This document shows positions 1 to 8,208 of a stretch of 64,000 nucleotides of DNA, one piece after another; within the stretch, counting starts at the first letter, position 1; every line of letters begins with the position of its first letter. The position numbers and the translations under genes are program-made. The notes beneath the pieces were generated by a model. That model was not told the origin of the DNA, ran no database searches, and saw only the letters and a program-made list of their open reading frames with translations. The stretch covers positions 1,240,001 to 1,304,000 of the forward strand of contig NZ_JACBYQ010000002.1 in the NCBI RefSeq assembly GCF_013408295.1, read 5' to 3'. Source of the DNA: Psychromicrobium silvestre. GTDB lineage: Bacteria > Actinomycetota > Actinomycetes > Actinomycetales > Micrococcaceae.

Positions 1-3
1 TGC

Positions 4-666
4 TCATAGCGATCCTTTATTCTCTAGCTGGGAATTTTCTATTAGGTTTTTGGCTGCGTGCAGATAACGATGCATGATCTGGGTTGCCTCTTCGTCGCCA
101 TTCGCCGGATTTGCACGGAAGGACTCTTCGGTAGCCTTGTGCATGATTGCTCCGACTAGCGTCACAGCCATCTGAATCCGAGGATCATCGGCATTCGCGT
201 TCTCTCGCTTGGCGACCAACTCCAGGATTTGTCGTTCACGCTTTTCGAAGCTCTCCCGGGCCTTGAGCAGGAACTGGGGTTCGCTCAAGATCACCTGGTG
301 CAGTTGTCGATGCTGCTCCAGAGTCTCCGGGCTGCGATTGGTCGTGCTGATAATCATCTGTAGTAGATCCTCAAGCAGAGTCGGGGTGAGTGCCCCCTGG
401 GTTGCTGAGGTGTTTTTGCCGGGAGCAATAAATTCTGCTTGCAGATCCTCGGGGAAATCTAGGCCGTCCCAGCCGAGGACGGCGTCTTCCTTGCTTCCGA
501 AGTAGTTGAATAACGTCCTTCGGGAGACCCCGACTCGCTCACAGAGTTGCTCCAAGGTGAAGCCATTGAAGCCGTGTTCCAGGGTTAGTTCGCGGGCAGT
601 GGCGACAATAGCCGCACGAGTCGCTTGTTTTTTGCGCTCGCGGAGGCTCGGTTCGTTGACTTTCAA
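4..666 (-). CDS. TetR/AcrR-family transcriptional regulator
   Basis: DNA-binding repressor type. The N-terminus carries a typical TetR helix-turn-helix: a basic lead-in (RERKKQATRAAIVATA), then GFNGFTLEQLCERVGVSRRTLFNYFGSKEDAV. The remaining ~160 residues are a variable helical ligand domain, so the inducer cannot be read. The reading frame is open back to a TTG at 735, but that codon lies inside a palindrome. I choose the TTG at 666 because homologues of this group begin just before the N-E-P-S-L-R-E-R-K-K segment; a GTG at 699 is also possible. A palindrome with a third half-site lies directly upstream, which suggests autoregulation. It is transcribed in the same direction as fumC but separated from it by a strong terminator, so it is its own unit. 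Confidence 0.85.
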   Translation of the reverse strand: MKVNEPSLRERKKQATRAAIVATARELTLEHGFNGFTLEQLCERVGVSRRTLFNYFGSKEDAVLGWDGLDFPEDLQAEFIAPGKNTSATQGALTPTLLEDLLQMIISTTNRSPETLEQHRQLHQVILSEPQFLLKARESFEKRERQILELVAKRENANADDPRIQMAVTLVGAIMHKATEESFRANPANGDEEATQIMHRYLHAAKNLIENSQLENKGSL

Positions 667-683
667 CTCGTCGGGCGAGATTA

Positions 684-737
684 TTGCACTATCAATCACG
701 AAGTATACTTTTGCACTATTTCTCTGAGAGTGCAAAA
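684..737. promoter_or_regulatory. Probable TetR operator/promoter: inverted repeat plus a third half-site
   Basis: TTTTGCACT (709-717) and its exact complement-reverse AGTGCAAAA (729-737) are separated by 11 bp, and a third TTGCACT lies at 684-690. Between them, on the minus strand, is TATACT within the palindrome AAGTATACTT (701-710), a good -10 box for the regulator gene. Repressor binding would cover the promoter. The arrangement next to a TetR gene is seen directly; binding is inference. Confidence 0.6.
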
Positions 738-767
738 AAACCGGCGGTGATTTGCATCACCGCCGGT
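734..767 (-). terminator. Intrinsic terminator of fumC
   Basis: A perfect 12-bp stem, ACCGGCGGTGAT (740-751) with ATCACCGCCGGT (756-767) and a 4-nt loop, is followed in the fumC direction by seven T. It lies 36 bp beyond the fumC stop. The T-tract overlaps the outer arm of the TetR operator. Confidence 0.9.
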
Positions 768-802
768 CGGAGGCGTTTCCGCCTTAGTTTCAGTTGCTTC
801 GA

Positions 803-2233
803 CTACTGCGGAGGACGGGTCATGGAGAGCACATCAAGTGCCTTGTCTAGCTGCTCCTCGGTCAGTTCGCCGCGCTCTACGAAGCCCAGCGCCACAACAG
901 CTTCACGAACTGTGAGGCCCTCAGCAACGGCTTTTTTGGCAATCTTGGCCGCATTCTCATAGCCGATGAACTTATTCAGCGGGGTCACGATAGAAGGCGA
1001 AGCCTCGGCCAGGAAGCGAGCCCGCTCCACATTGGCCGTGATGCCGTCGATCATCTTATCGGCCATCACCTTCGCGGTGTTTCTCAGCAAGCGGATCGAC
1101 TGCAGCAGGTTCGCGGCCATCACCGGGATGCCGACATTGAGCTCAAAGGCACCGTTAGTGGAGGAGAGCGCAATCGTAGTGTCATTTCCAATCACCTGAG
1201 CGCAGACCATGATCGAGGCCTCACAGATCACCGGGTTCACCTTGCCCGGCATGATCGAGGAGCCGGGCTGTAGGTCGGGGATAGCAATTTCGCCCAGGCC
1301 GGTGTTCGGGCCCGAGCCGAGCCAGCGCAGATCGTTATTGATCTTCATCAGCGAGTAAGCGATATTGCGAAGCTGCCCGGAAGCCTCAATCAAGCCGTCA
1401 CGGTTCGCCTGAGCTTCGAAGTGATCGCGGGCCTCGGTCAGTGGCAGCCCGGTGTCCTGTGCGAGCAAGGAAATGACCCGTTGTGGGAAACCCGCAGGAG
1501 TGTTGATGCCGGTGCCCACCGCGGTGCCACCGAGCGGAACCTCGGCCACCCGGGGGAGTGAGGACTGGATTCTTTCGACGCCGTAGCGCACCTGGGCCGC
1601 ATAACCACCGAATTCTTGCCCCAGGGTGACCGGGGTGGCATCCATGAGGTGGGTGCGGCCGGACTTCACGACAGTCTTGAATTCCTCGGCCTTGCGCCCC
1701 AGCGAGGCGGCAAGGTACTCAAGGGCGGGGATCAGGTCATTGCTAAGTGCAGAGGTTGCCGCGACATGAACCGAGGTGGGGAACACATCATTAGAGGACT
1801 GTGAAGCATTCACATGGTCATTGGGGTGAACCGTGGTCTCGCTGCCTGCTGCCTTGAGGGCGCGGTTGGCCAGTTCTGCGATGACCTCATTGGTGTTCAT
1901 GTTAGAGGAGGTTCCGGAACCGGTCTGGAAGACATCAATCGGGAAGTCGCCGTCGTACTTACCGGAAGCTACCTCATCGGCAGCCGACTCAATCGCCTGG
2001 GCACGCTCGGCGTCGAGCACTCCCAGTTCAGCATTTGCGGTAGCTGCTGCCTTCTTGATCCGCGCCAGAGCCTCAATGTGGGTGCGCTCCAGGGTGTTAC
2101 CGGAGATCGGGAAGTTCTCCACAGCGCGTTGTGTCTGCGCTCCGTAAAGGGCGTTGACCGGAACCCGGACCTCGCCCATCGTGTCGTGTTCAATCCGGAA
2201 TTCTGCGTTGGAAAGGGCGCCAGTCTCAGTCAT
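803..2233 (-). CDS. fumC: Fumarate hydratase, class II
   Basis: Catalyses fumarate + water = L-malate in the TCA cycle, cytosolic homotetramer, iron-independent. At 476 aa it has the usual length. The superfamily signature [11 protein letters not shown] is at about residues 324-334, with the catalytic-loop serine. The substrate-site segments SGTSSNMN (~106-112), [14 protein letters not shown] (~136-149) and [11 protein letters not shown] (~191-201, catalytic His region) are intact. The ATG at 2233 has TATTCT at 2245-2240 with a 6-nt gap and no Shine-Dalgarno, fitting leaderless transcription. It follows the carbonic anhydrase gene on the same strand; fumC near glpX and a DUF4245 gene is a recurrent actinobacterial arrangement. 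Confidence 0.97.
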   Translation of the reverse strand: MTETGALSNAEFRIEHDTMGEVRVPVNALYGAQTQRAVENFPISGNTLERTHIEALARIKKAAATANAELGVLDAERAQAIESAADEVASGKYDGDFPIDVFQTGSGTSSNMNTNEVIAELANRALKAAGSETTVHPNDHVNASQSSNDVFPTSVHVAATSALSNDLIPALEYLAASLGRKAEEFKTVVKSGRTHLMDATPVTLGQEFGGYAAQVRYGVERIQSSLPRVAEVPLGGTAVGTGINTPAGFPQRVISLLAQDTGLPLTEARDHFEAQANRDGLIEASGQLRNIAYSLMKINNDLRWLGSGPNTGLGEIAIPDLQPGSSIMPGKVNPVICEASIMVCAQVIGNDTTIALSSTNGAFELNVGIPVMAANLLQSIRLLRNTAKVMADKMIDGITANVERARFLAEASPSIVTPLNKFIGYENAAKIAKKAVAEGLTVREAVVALGFVERGELTEEQLDKALDVLSMTRPPQ

Positions 2234-2290
2234 GGCTCAAGAATATCTTTGTCCCGGCGAACTCCGGAAATCCGAAAGCCCGCTGGCGGC

Positions 2291-2902
2291 TCAGATGGAG
2301 CCGAGGCTGCTGACCAGCTCCGCACGGCCCTCATTCAAGCGGTAAGCCAATCCGACGACGGCGACCTGCTGCTTTTCCACTGCCTCGGCTACCACGCGTG
2401 AGGTCTCCACGAGCCTGGCGGAGGTCTGCTTGATGTGCTCCACCATGTAGTCATTGACCCCTTGGCCGCCATCCCGCCGAGATGCGAGCACAGACGGAGT
2501 GATTCGCTCCACCAGGTTGCGCAGATAGCCGCGCGGCATTTCACCGGTATCCACGGCTTCCTTGGTTGCCGTGATGGCGCCACAGTTATCGTGACCGAGC
2601 ACCACGATGAGTGGCACTCCCAGGGCGGCCACACTGTATTCAATGGAGCCAAGGACAGCTAGATCTATGACCTGCCCCGCGGTACGCACCACAAAGGCGT
2701 CTCCCAGGCCCAGATCGAAGATGATCTCCGCGGCCAACCGCGAATCGGAACAGCCGAAGATCACCGCAAAGGGATTCTGCTGCCTAACCAGGGACTCCCG
2801 GTGAGAGGAATCCTGATTGGGATGCTGCGAGGTGCCGTTGATGAAGCGTTCGTTTCCGGCGCGCAGCCGCAACCAGGCTTGCTCGGGAGTCAGACCGCTC
2901 AT
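2291..2902 (-). CDS. Beta-class carbonic anhydrase
   Basis: Reversible hydration of CO2 to bicarbonate, cytosolic zinc enzyme. The 203-aa protein shows the beta-class zinc ligands: Cys51 and Asp53 in FGCSDSR, then His104 and Cys107 in GHDNCGA. The Asp-Arg dyad of CSDSR is present. Its ATG overlaps the stop of the DUF4245 gene by 4 bp (ATGA), so the two are translationally coupled. Bicarbonate supply for carboxylases such as anaplerotic enzymes or the PurK reaction is a plausible role, but the neighbourhood does not decide it. Confidence 0.95.
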   Translation of the reverse strand: MSGLTPEQAWLRLRAGNERFINGTSQHPNQDSSHRESLVRQQNPFAVIFGCSDSRLAAEIIFDLGLGDAFVVRTAGQVIDLAVLGSIEYSVAALGVPLIVVLGHDNCGAITATKEAVDTGEMPRGYLRNLVERITPSVLASRRDGGQGVNDYMVEHIKQTSARLVETSRVVAEAVEKQQVAVVGLAYRLNEGRAELVSSLGSI

Positions 2903-3567
2903 CGGACGTTACCGTTCGCCTGCACCACGGCCAGGGCCAGGGCATCGAGGTCACTCAGCGGTACCGCGGTGTTATTGAACTCGCCGCGTAGCACCACGGT
3001 GCTGGCCGTGGACTTGAGGATCAGCGAGGTGGAGGTTCCCGGCTTATCCCGCAGCTCCCACTGCGTGCTGGACTCGGGCCGGGTTCCGGTCACCGGAGCG
3101 TTATCGGTTCGGCCGGCCAGCCAGGTGGGGTTCGGCTGGGCGGTCTGGGTCAGTGAAATGAATTGCTGGGCCGCGGTGACATAACCAACTTCCCAGAAGG
3201 CGACGCCGTCGCTTCCCGCCGGATTCCAGCGCGCATAGTTCACCGACCAGTTCGCAGGCAGTGCAGGAGCGAGTGGTTGGAAACCGGCGACCCCCTTCGC
3301 GTCGGTAGCCGCCGCGCTGACATCAACTTCCGGGCGGTAACCCTGGTCTTTGGGCTTTGCAGTAAAAAACGCCAGGGGCAGTGCGAGCACGAGGCAGACC
3401 AAAACGGCGATCAGCATGCCGATCACCGAAGCATTTGCCCGCTTTGCCGCCGAAGCCTGCAGCAAAACCGGGGAGGCGCCGTCGTAGGGTGCAGCCTCGA
3501 CTGGCTTAGCCGGGTCGGCAGAACCTTCCGATTCTGCCGCGGTGGTGCGCTCGGGTGCCTCATTCAT
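2899..3567 (-). CDS. DUF4245 single-pass membrane protein
   Basis: A 222-aa protein with a cytoplasmic acidic/Ala-rich N-terminus (~1-43), one strong membrane segment (about 46-68, ASVIGMLIAVLVCLVLALPLAFF) and an extracytoplasmic domain that matches the DUF4245 pattern seen beside glpX in actinobacteria (e.g. the mycobacterial fum-glpX-DUF4245 cluster). Function unknown. The frame is open far upstream, antisense to glpX, but the ATG at 3567 restores the family length and leaves a normal intergenic region to glpX. It overlaps the carbonic anhydrase gene by 4 bp. Confidence 0.85.
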   Translation of the reverse strand: MNEAPERTTAAESEGSADPAKPVEAAPYDGASPVLLQASAAKRANASVIGMLIAVLVCLVLALPLAFFTAKPKDQGYRPEVDVSAAATDAKGVAGFQPLAPALPANWSVNYARWNPAGSDGVAFWEVGYVTAAQQFISLTQTAQPNPTWLAGRTDNAPVTGTRPESSTQWELRDKPGTSTSLILKSTASTVVLRGEFNNTAVPLSDLDALALAVVQANGNVR

Positions 3568-3636
3568 ACCTCTATGATCGCGCACTCTGGCCGTCGAACA
3601 CCATTTGAGGCGTCCATCACAATACTTCGCCGCGAG

Positions 3637-3665
3637 TTCTCGGTGCCGCCAAGCCAAACTATGCT
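3637..3665 (+). promoter_or_regulatory. Candidate glpX promoter
   Basis: TATGCT at 3660-3665 is a good -10 box, 17 bp after a weak -35 (TTCTCG, 3637-3642). It would start transcription about 30 nt before the glpX GTG. Read by eye only. Confidence 0.35.
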
Positions 3666-3702
3666 TGAAGGGAACACGACCGCTCAATGATGAGGAACTA
3701 CC

Positions 3703-4746
3703 GTGACAACTCCCGCAGGCCTTCCTGAAGAAGCCCGATACTCCACCCTCTCTTCTGCGCTCGCCGTGGGCGATGACGAGCCGGACCGCAACTTGGCCCT
3801 TGAACTTGTTCGGGTCACCGAGGCTGCGGCAATCGCAGGCGGACACTGGGTGGGTTTCGGCGACAAGAACAAAGCCGACGGCGCTGCGGTAGACGCTATG
3901 CGCTCCTTCCTCCAAACCGTGCATTTCAACGGCGTGGTGGTGATTGGCGAGGGCGAGAAAGACGAAGCCCCGATGCTCTTCAACGGTGAGCGAGTGGGTG
4001 ACGGCACCGGCCCCGAGGTGGACGTTGCCGTGGATCCGATCGACGGAACCCGGCTGACGGCGTTGGGCATTAATAATGCGTTGGCGGTGCTGGCGGTGGC
4101 GGAACGCGGCACCATGTTCGATCCCTCCGCGGTGTTCTACATGGAAAAGCTGGTGACCGGCCCGGAAGCGGCCGATATGGTCGATTTGCGACTGCCGGTC
4201 AAACAGAACCTGCACCTGATTGCCAAGGCTAAGGGCGTCAAGGTCAATCAGCTCAACGTGATGATCCTGGACCGGGATCGGCACAAACCCTTGGTGGAGG
4301 AAATCCGGAATGCCGGGGCGCGTACCCGGTTCATCATGGACGGTGACGTGGCCGGCGCTATTGCGGCTGCTCGCTCCGGAACCGGCGTGGATGCCCTAAT
4401 GGGCATCGGTGGCACCCCGGAGGGGATCGTCGCGGCCTGTGCCATCAAGGCTCTGGGCGGTGTGATCCAGGGGCGCCTGTGGCCCACCTCCGATGAGGAG
4501 AAGCAAAAGGCGCTCGACGCCGGTCACGACCTGGACAGAGTGCTCTCCACTAACGATCTAGTCACCAGCGATAACTGCTATTTTGCTGCCACCGGCATTA
4601 CCGATGGAGATCTGCTCCGCGGCGTGCGCTATTCCAAGGACCGGGTGAAGACCGAATCGATCGTGATGCGCTCGAAATCCGGGACCGTACGGTTTGTTGA
4701 GGCCGAGCACCACGCGAACAAATGGGAGTCCTACGCGCGGCGGTAG
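3703..4746 (+). CDS. glpX: Fructose-1,6-bisphosphatase, class II
   Basis: Hydrolyses fructose-1,6-bisphosphate to fructose-6-phosphate, the gluconeogenic bypass; class II enzymes are the main FBPase of actinobacteria. The 347-aa protein has the metal-binding motifs [11 protein letters not shown] (~81-91) and DPIDGTRL (~111-118), and the conserved [10 protein letters not shown] and GIGGTPEG segments. The GTG at 3703 is preceded by a GAGGA Shine-Dalgarno about 7 nt upstream. Divergent from the DUF4245-carbonic anhydrase genes. Confidence 0.96.
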   Translation: MTTPAGLPEEARYSTLSSALAVGDDEPDRNLALELVRVTEAAAIAGGHWVGFGDKNKADGAAVDAMRSFLQTVHFNGVVVIGEGEKDEAPMLFNGERVGDGTGPEVDVAVDPIDGTRLTALGINNALAVLAVAERGTMFDPSAVFYMEKLVTGPEAADMVDLRLPVKQNLHLIAKAKGVKVNQLNVMILDRDRHKPLVEEIRNAGARTRFIMDGDVAGAIAAARSGTGVDALMGIGGTPEGIVAACAIKALGGVIQGRLWPTSDEEKQKALDAGHDLDRVLSTNDLVTSDNCYFAATGITDGDLLRGVRYSKDRVKTESIVMRSKSGTVRFVEAEHHANKWESYARR

Positions 4747-5104
4747 ACCCCCCGAAGTTCGCGAGAGAGGCATTGCCCCTAGGTATCGTTTTGATATCGG
4801 TTTTCGGCGGAAGCCGACGCTCAACACTAGGGAGTGATGAGCGTCGGAGCATTAGTCCTGATGAGCTCAGCTGGCTCTTTCTTCCGAGGCGGAAGAGGCA
4901 ACTTCTGGGCTCCGTGAGATTTGAGATAGATATTCGCGCGATCACAACAGGTGATTCCAGAATCTAATATCACGTAGGTGACACTTTGCTCTCGGTAATT
5001 ACCCCGGAATCTCTGACCCAATACTCGGATTTTTCCCGGTCAGCACTGCTATAAGCATGGGCTAGGATCAGAGGCAGTCGCCGCGTTATTGAGATTGGAG
5101 TGGT
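4747..5104. other. 358-bp intergenic region between glpX and the NBR1-Ig pair
   Basis: No credible gene; the short open frames overlap glpX or lack start signals. It holds a 7-bp hairpin, TCTTCCG / CGGAAGA (4880-4886, 4890-4896), without a T-run, which may be a weak glpX terminator. Near its end, TAGGAT at 5063-5068 is a possible -10 for the downstream gene. AT content is higher than in the flanking genes. Confidence 0.5.
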
Positions 5105-6100
5105 TTGGAACCGTCCCTCTTGAAGTCCTGTCTAGATGAGATATCGGACCGCTTCGCGCCGCGGCAAGCCGTTTCAAGCTTGAGGGTAGAGTTTTGCCCG
5201 GCGTTATCTGCTGTGGCCAAGGAACTTTTTGGGCTTGCTTCCCCAAGCGATCACGATCTCAACAACCTCGTCTCCTTCGCTGCTAAATACTATGAAGGGT
5301 CAGCCAACTCGCGGGATGAGAGCGCTTATGTTCGAGCCGGACTGGCCTTTCTTTTTTGCCGGTATGTACCAGATGATCGCGATTACTCACTGATCCGGCA
5401 GGGCAGCCCCACAGTGGCTAAGAATCACACCGAAACCAAACGGGTCAGGGATACCTGGGCTTTTATGATCTATAAGCGCACCCTGTTGTTCGATCCAGAA
5501 CAGAGCTATACGGCAAAACCAGGGCAGACCTTACGCCCCACCTTCCGGGATGCTTTGCTCGAGGCTATTCGCTATGCCTTTGGTATGTGGACCACCTTCC
5601 AGGGGATGGCTTTGGAGCTGAGGCAAGCCCAGCGAGCGAGCCGCCTCTTGGTAGGTCCCGGTGAGGCAGCCGAGCAAGCGGCGATCCGCAGTGGATTGAT
5701 CGACGCATCTGAATATGTTTCGGAGACGATTCCAGACGGGACCTTGCTACCACTGAACACGACTTTCACGAAGAGCTGGACACTCAAGAACGTCGGTGAA
5801 GTCCCCTGGATTGGTAGATCGCTCAAAAGGTTGACACCGGACACGGCGCTGTACCCCACGTCGGAGTCAATGGTGCCGGTACCCCGGACCTTGCCCGGTG
5901 AACTGGTGGTTATCTCCGTTGAGGTCACCACCAGAAATGTTCCCGGGTTTACCGAAGTCAGGTTCAAGATGGTCGATGCTCAGGGGAATCTCTGCTGGCC
6001 GGATGAGTACCCCTACGGGGCCACCTTGGCGATTGAGACGAGGAACTTGGTGTGGGCTCATCGAGAACCGGGTAACCGACATCGTCCCTGGCAGGAATGA
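5105..6100 (+). CDS. Protein of unknown function with C-terminal NBR1-type Ig-like (FW) domain, copy 1
   Basis: 331 aa, no signal peptide or membrane segment. The C-terminal ~110 residues (about 208-318) read as an NBR1-like Ig/four-tryptophan domain: SETIPDGTLLPLNTTFTKSW, then WTLKNVGEVPW, a TLPGE turn, and VRFKMVDAQGNLCWP. The N-terminal ~190 residues are an all-helical region I do not recognise; its best-conserved stretch shared with the next gene is ETK.VRDTWAFM.YKRTL followed by a SY..K.GQ segment. Bacterial NBR1-type domains usually sit behind helix-turn-helix domains; none is visible here. Start TTG at 5105 with GGAG at 5097-5100. Probably one operon with the paralogue 50 bp downstream. 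Confidence 0.75.
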   Translation: MEPSLLKSCLDEISDRFAPRQAVSSLRVEFCPALSAVAKELFGLASPSDHDLNNLVSFAAKYYEGSANSRDESAYVRAGLAFLFCRYVPDDRDYSLIRQGSPTVAKNHTETKRVRDTWAFMIYKRTLLFDPEQSYTAKPGQTLRPTFRDALLEAIRYAFGMWTTFQGMALELRQAQRASRLLVGPGEAAEQAAIRSGLIDASEYVSETIPDGTLLPLNTTFTKSWTLKNVGEVPWIGRSLKRLTPDTALYPTSESMVPVPRTLPGELVVISVEVTTRNVPGFTEVRFKMVDAQGNLCWPDEYPYGATLAIETRNLVWAHREPGNRHRPWQE

Positions 6101-6150
6101 GTCTTATTGAATTTATTTAAGAGCTAGTTTGAGAGAAATGCGGGGATCGG

Positions 6151-7176
6151 ATGGATTCATTACTTGCGGTGACTTGTACTGAGGAGGTCGCCCGACGATT
6201 CGCCCCTAAACAACCGGACCCTAGCCTTTCACCCGAGAATTGTCCGGCGCTGTCGAAGCTATCGCTTGAGGTCTTCGACAAGGATGTAGTTGAGACGTCA
6301 GACCTGAATAAATTGATCCTGCTGATGGCAGAGCGCTATCAAGAGTCACTCGAATCCAGGGATGAGCGTGCCCGGGTTCGCGGCGGATTGGCATATTTGC
6401 TCTGCTTACAGCCCAAGGAGCACGACAGGTTCCTGATACAACGCGGAAATCCGAATCTCAAAAACTTTCGGGTAGAGACGAAGCAGGTCCGGGATACTTG
6501 GGCTTTTATGAACTACAAGCGCACCCTTTCCCCACAGGGGGAGACTAGTTATAGTTCCAAGTCTGGTCAGATCCACCGGGCGTCTTTCCAAGCTGCACTA
6601 TCGAGGGCAGTGAGGTTCTGTTGTGAGAATTGGCAAGATTTCCGTGCATCGCAAGCAGCTGATAACCGCGAAAGTGTGAACCCTCCCGGATCGGAAGTTC
6701 AACGGAATGAGTCTGGGAGTGACGTAGCAGAGTTGGTCTCCGAGACCATTCCGGACGGCACGATCTTCCCCTTTGGCTCCACCTTTACCAAAACCTGGAC
6801 CTTACGGAATTCGGGTAACGTGCCGTGGAACAATAGGCAGTTAAAGCGGATGACCCCGAATTCGGCGACCTATCCTTACTCACCAGATTTCGTGGCCGTG
6901 CCTCACACCCTTCCCGGCGAGGCAACGATGATCTCCGTAGATATCACGGTGACGCGGTATCCAAGTCTTGCTCAGGTGCGGTTCAAAATGGTCGATGAGC
7001 ATGGCCACTTGTGTTGGCCGTATCTGAATCCCCTGGGACTAACTGTCATTGTAGAATCCCGCGGGCTGAGCCTGGACATCCAGGGGCTGAAAGCGGCAAA
7101 GACCACAGCGGCACCTCAGCAACCCACCCAAAGGATTGCCGAGGCCCCGCGCCGAACTGGAATTATGGGCGGTTAG
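6151..7176 (+). CDS. Protein of unknown function with C-terminal NBR1-type Ig-like (FW) domain, copy 2
   Basis: 341 aa, a clear paralogue of the preceding gene over its whole length (roughly half identical by eye). Shared blocks are RFAP.Q at the N-terminus, R.GLA.L.C, LI..G.P, ETK.VRDTWAFM.YKRTL, SETIPDGT, WTL.N.G.VPW and VRFKMVD..G.LCWP. It differs by a low-complexity Ser/Asn linker before the Ig-like domain and a ~35-residue Ala/Thr/Gln-rich tail with basic residues after it. No membrane segment, no known catalytic motif. ATG at 6151 with GGGGA upstream. The two copies look like an old tandem duplication kept as a pair, so the proteins may form a heteromer; that is inference. Confidence 0.75.
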   Translation: MDSLLAVTCTEEVARRFAPKQPDPSLSPENCPALSKLSLEVFDKDVVETSDLNKLILLMAERYQESLESRDERARVRGGLAYLLCLQPKEHDRFLIQRGNPNLKNFRVETKQVRDTWAFMNYKRTLSPQGETSYSSKSGQIHRASFQAALSRAVRFCCENWQDFRASQAADNRESVNPPGSEVQRNESGSDVAELVSETIPDGTIFPFGSTFTKTWTLRNSGNVPWNNRQLKRMTPNSATYPYSPDFVAVPHTLPGEATMISVDITVTRYPSLAQVRFKMVDEHGHLCWPYLNPLGLTVIVESRGLSLDIQGLKAAKTTAAPQQPTQRIAEAPRRTGIMGG

Positions 7177-7194
7177 GCCGGTTAGGGTTAATGG

Positions 7195-8208
7195 ATGACT
7201 TCGACTTCTTCGCTGAATACTGAGCTATGCCCGGATCGTGCCCGTTGGGATGCCGCGGTCAATGCTCAGTTGGGTCACCCTATGCAGCTCTGGGGCTGGG
7301 GGCAGTCCAAGGCCCAGCATGGCTGGAGAGCAGAACGCCTGCTAGTTCGCGAGGGGGATACCCTGATCGGTTCGGCTCAAGTGCTCTACCGGGCCCTTCC
7401 TTTCCCCTTCCGTTCGCTGGCTTATATTCCGCGGGGACCACAAGCTGAGGTGGGTAAACTCGCCGTCGTGCTTGCCGAAGTTGAGCGTTCGGTGCGTCGG
7501 CATCATGCCGTTGTGCTGACCGCAGAACCCGATTGGGAGGCCGCTGAGCAAAGAACTGCGGCATTACAAACCGAAGGTTGGCGAACTGCTGCCACCCAGA
7601 TTCTGATTCCACGCACGCTCATCTTGGATCTTCGGCGCAGCGAGGACGAACTACTTGCCGAGATGACCAAGAAGACCCGGCAATACATTCGTAAGTCCGG
7701 GCGCGAGGAGTTGGATTTCCGCTTGGTTGAGCGGACGGAACTGCAACAATGTCTTGAGGTCTACAAACTCACCGCGCAGCGTGCGGGCTTTAGCATTCAT
7801 CAAGACAGCTACTACCTAGATATTTTCGACAACCTAGGTACCCAGTCTCCCGTCTTTGGCGCTTTTCAAGGGGAAACCGTGGTGGCTTTCCTCTGGCTCG
7901 CCCACAGCGATACCACGGCCTTCGAACTCTACGGCGGGATGACCGAGGAAGGCTCACAGCTACGCGCAAACTATGCACTCAAATGGGCGGCGATCACAGC
8001 AATGAAGGAGCTCGGGGTGACTCGCTATGACTTCAACGGCTTGCTGAACGATGGGGTTTCGCAGTTCAAGTTCGGATTCGCCAGCCATGAAGACCTACTG
8101 GCTGGCAGCTGGGATAAGCCGCTCTCGCCGCTCTACAGCCTGTACGCCAAGGCGTTGCCAATGGCTAGGAAGGGCATCCGCAAAGTGCGCGGACTGCTCA
8201 AACGCTGA
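7195..8208 (+). CDS. FemX/FemAB-family peptidoglycan bridge-forming aminoacyltransferase
   Basis: Expected to add amino acids from aminoacyl-tRNA to the lipid II stem peptide to build the interpeptide bridge, at the cytoplasmic membrane face. The 337-aa protein has the paired GNAT-like fold of the family: MQLWGWGQSKAQHGW at the N-terminus, KKTRQYIRKSGR in the middle, and the C-terminal YALKWAAITAMKELG.TRYDFNGL...VSQFKFGF block. The coiled-coil arm of serine-tRNA-synthetase type seen in FemA is not evident, so a FemX-like enzyme is more likely. TAGGGT at 7183-7188 lies 6 nt before the ATG, so it may have its own leaderless promoter despite the 18-bp gap to the NBR1-Ig gene. Its 3' end overlaps manA tail to tail by 11 bp. 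Confidence 0.88.
   Translation: MTSTSSLNTELCPDRARWDAAVNAQLGHPMQLWGWGQSKAQHGWRAERLLVREGDTLIGSAQVLYRALPFPFRSLAYIPRGPQAEVGKLAVVLAEVERSVRRHHAVVLTAEPDWEAAEQRTAALQTEGWRTAATQILIPRTLILDLRRSEDELLAEMTKKTRQYIRKSGREELDFRLVERTELQQCLEVYKLTAQRAGFSIHQDSYYLDIFDNLGTQSPVFGAFQGETVVAFLWLAHSDTTAFELYGGMTEEGSQLRANYALKWAAITAMKELGVTRYDFNGLLNDGVSQFKFGFASHEDLLAGSWDKPLSPLYSLYAKALPMARKGIRKVRGLLKR

Noticed and set aside
3568-4284. The DUF4245 reading frame stays open for 239 codons upstream, antisense to glpX.
   Set aside because: It is a high-GC shadow of glpX; the ATG at 3567 gives the family's normal N-terminus.
4722-4967. Small open frame in the gap after glpX.
   Set aside because: Overlaps the glpX end, no ribosome site, no recognisable sequence.
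5105-8208. NBR1-Ig genes and femX as one operon.
   Set aside because: Spacing would allow it, but femX has its own TAGGGT box 6 nt before the ATG, so I do not claim a single unit.
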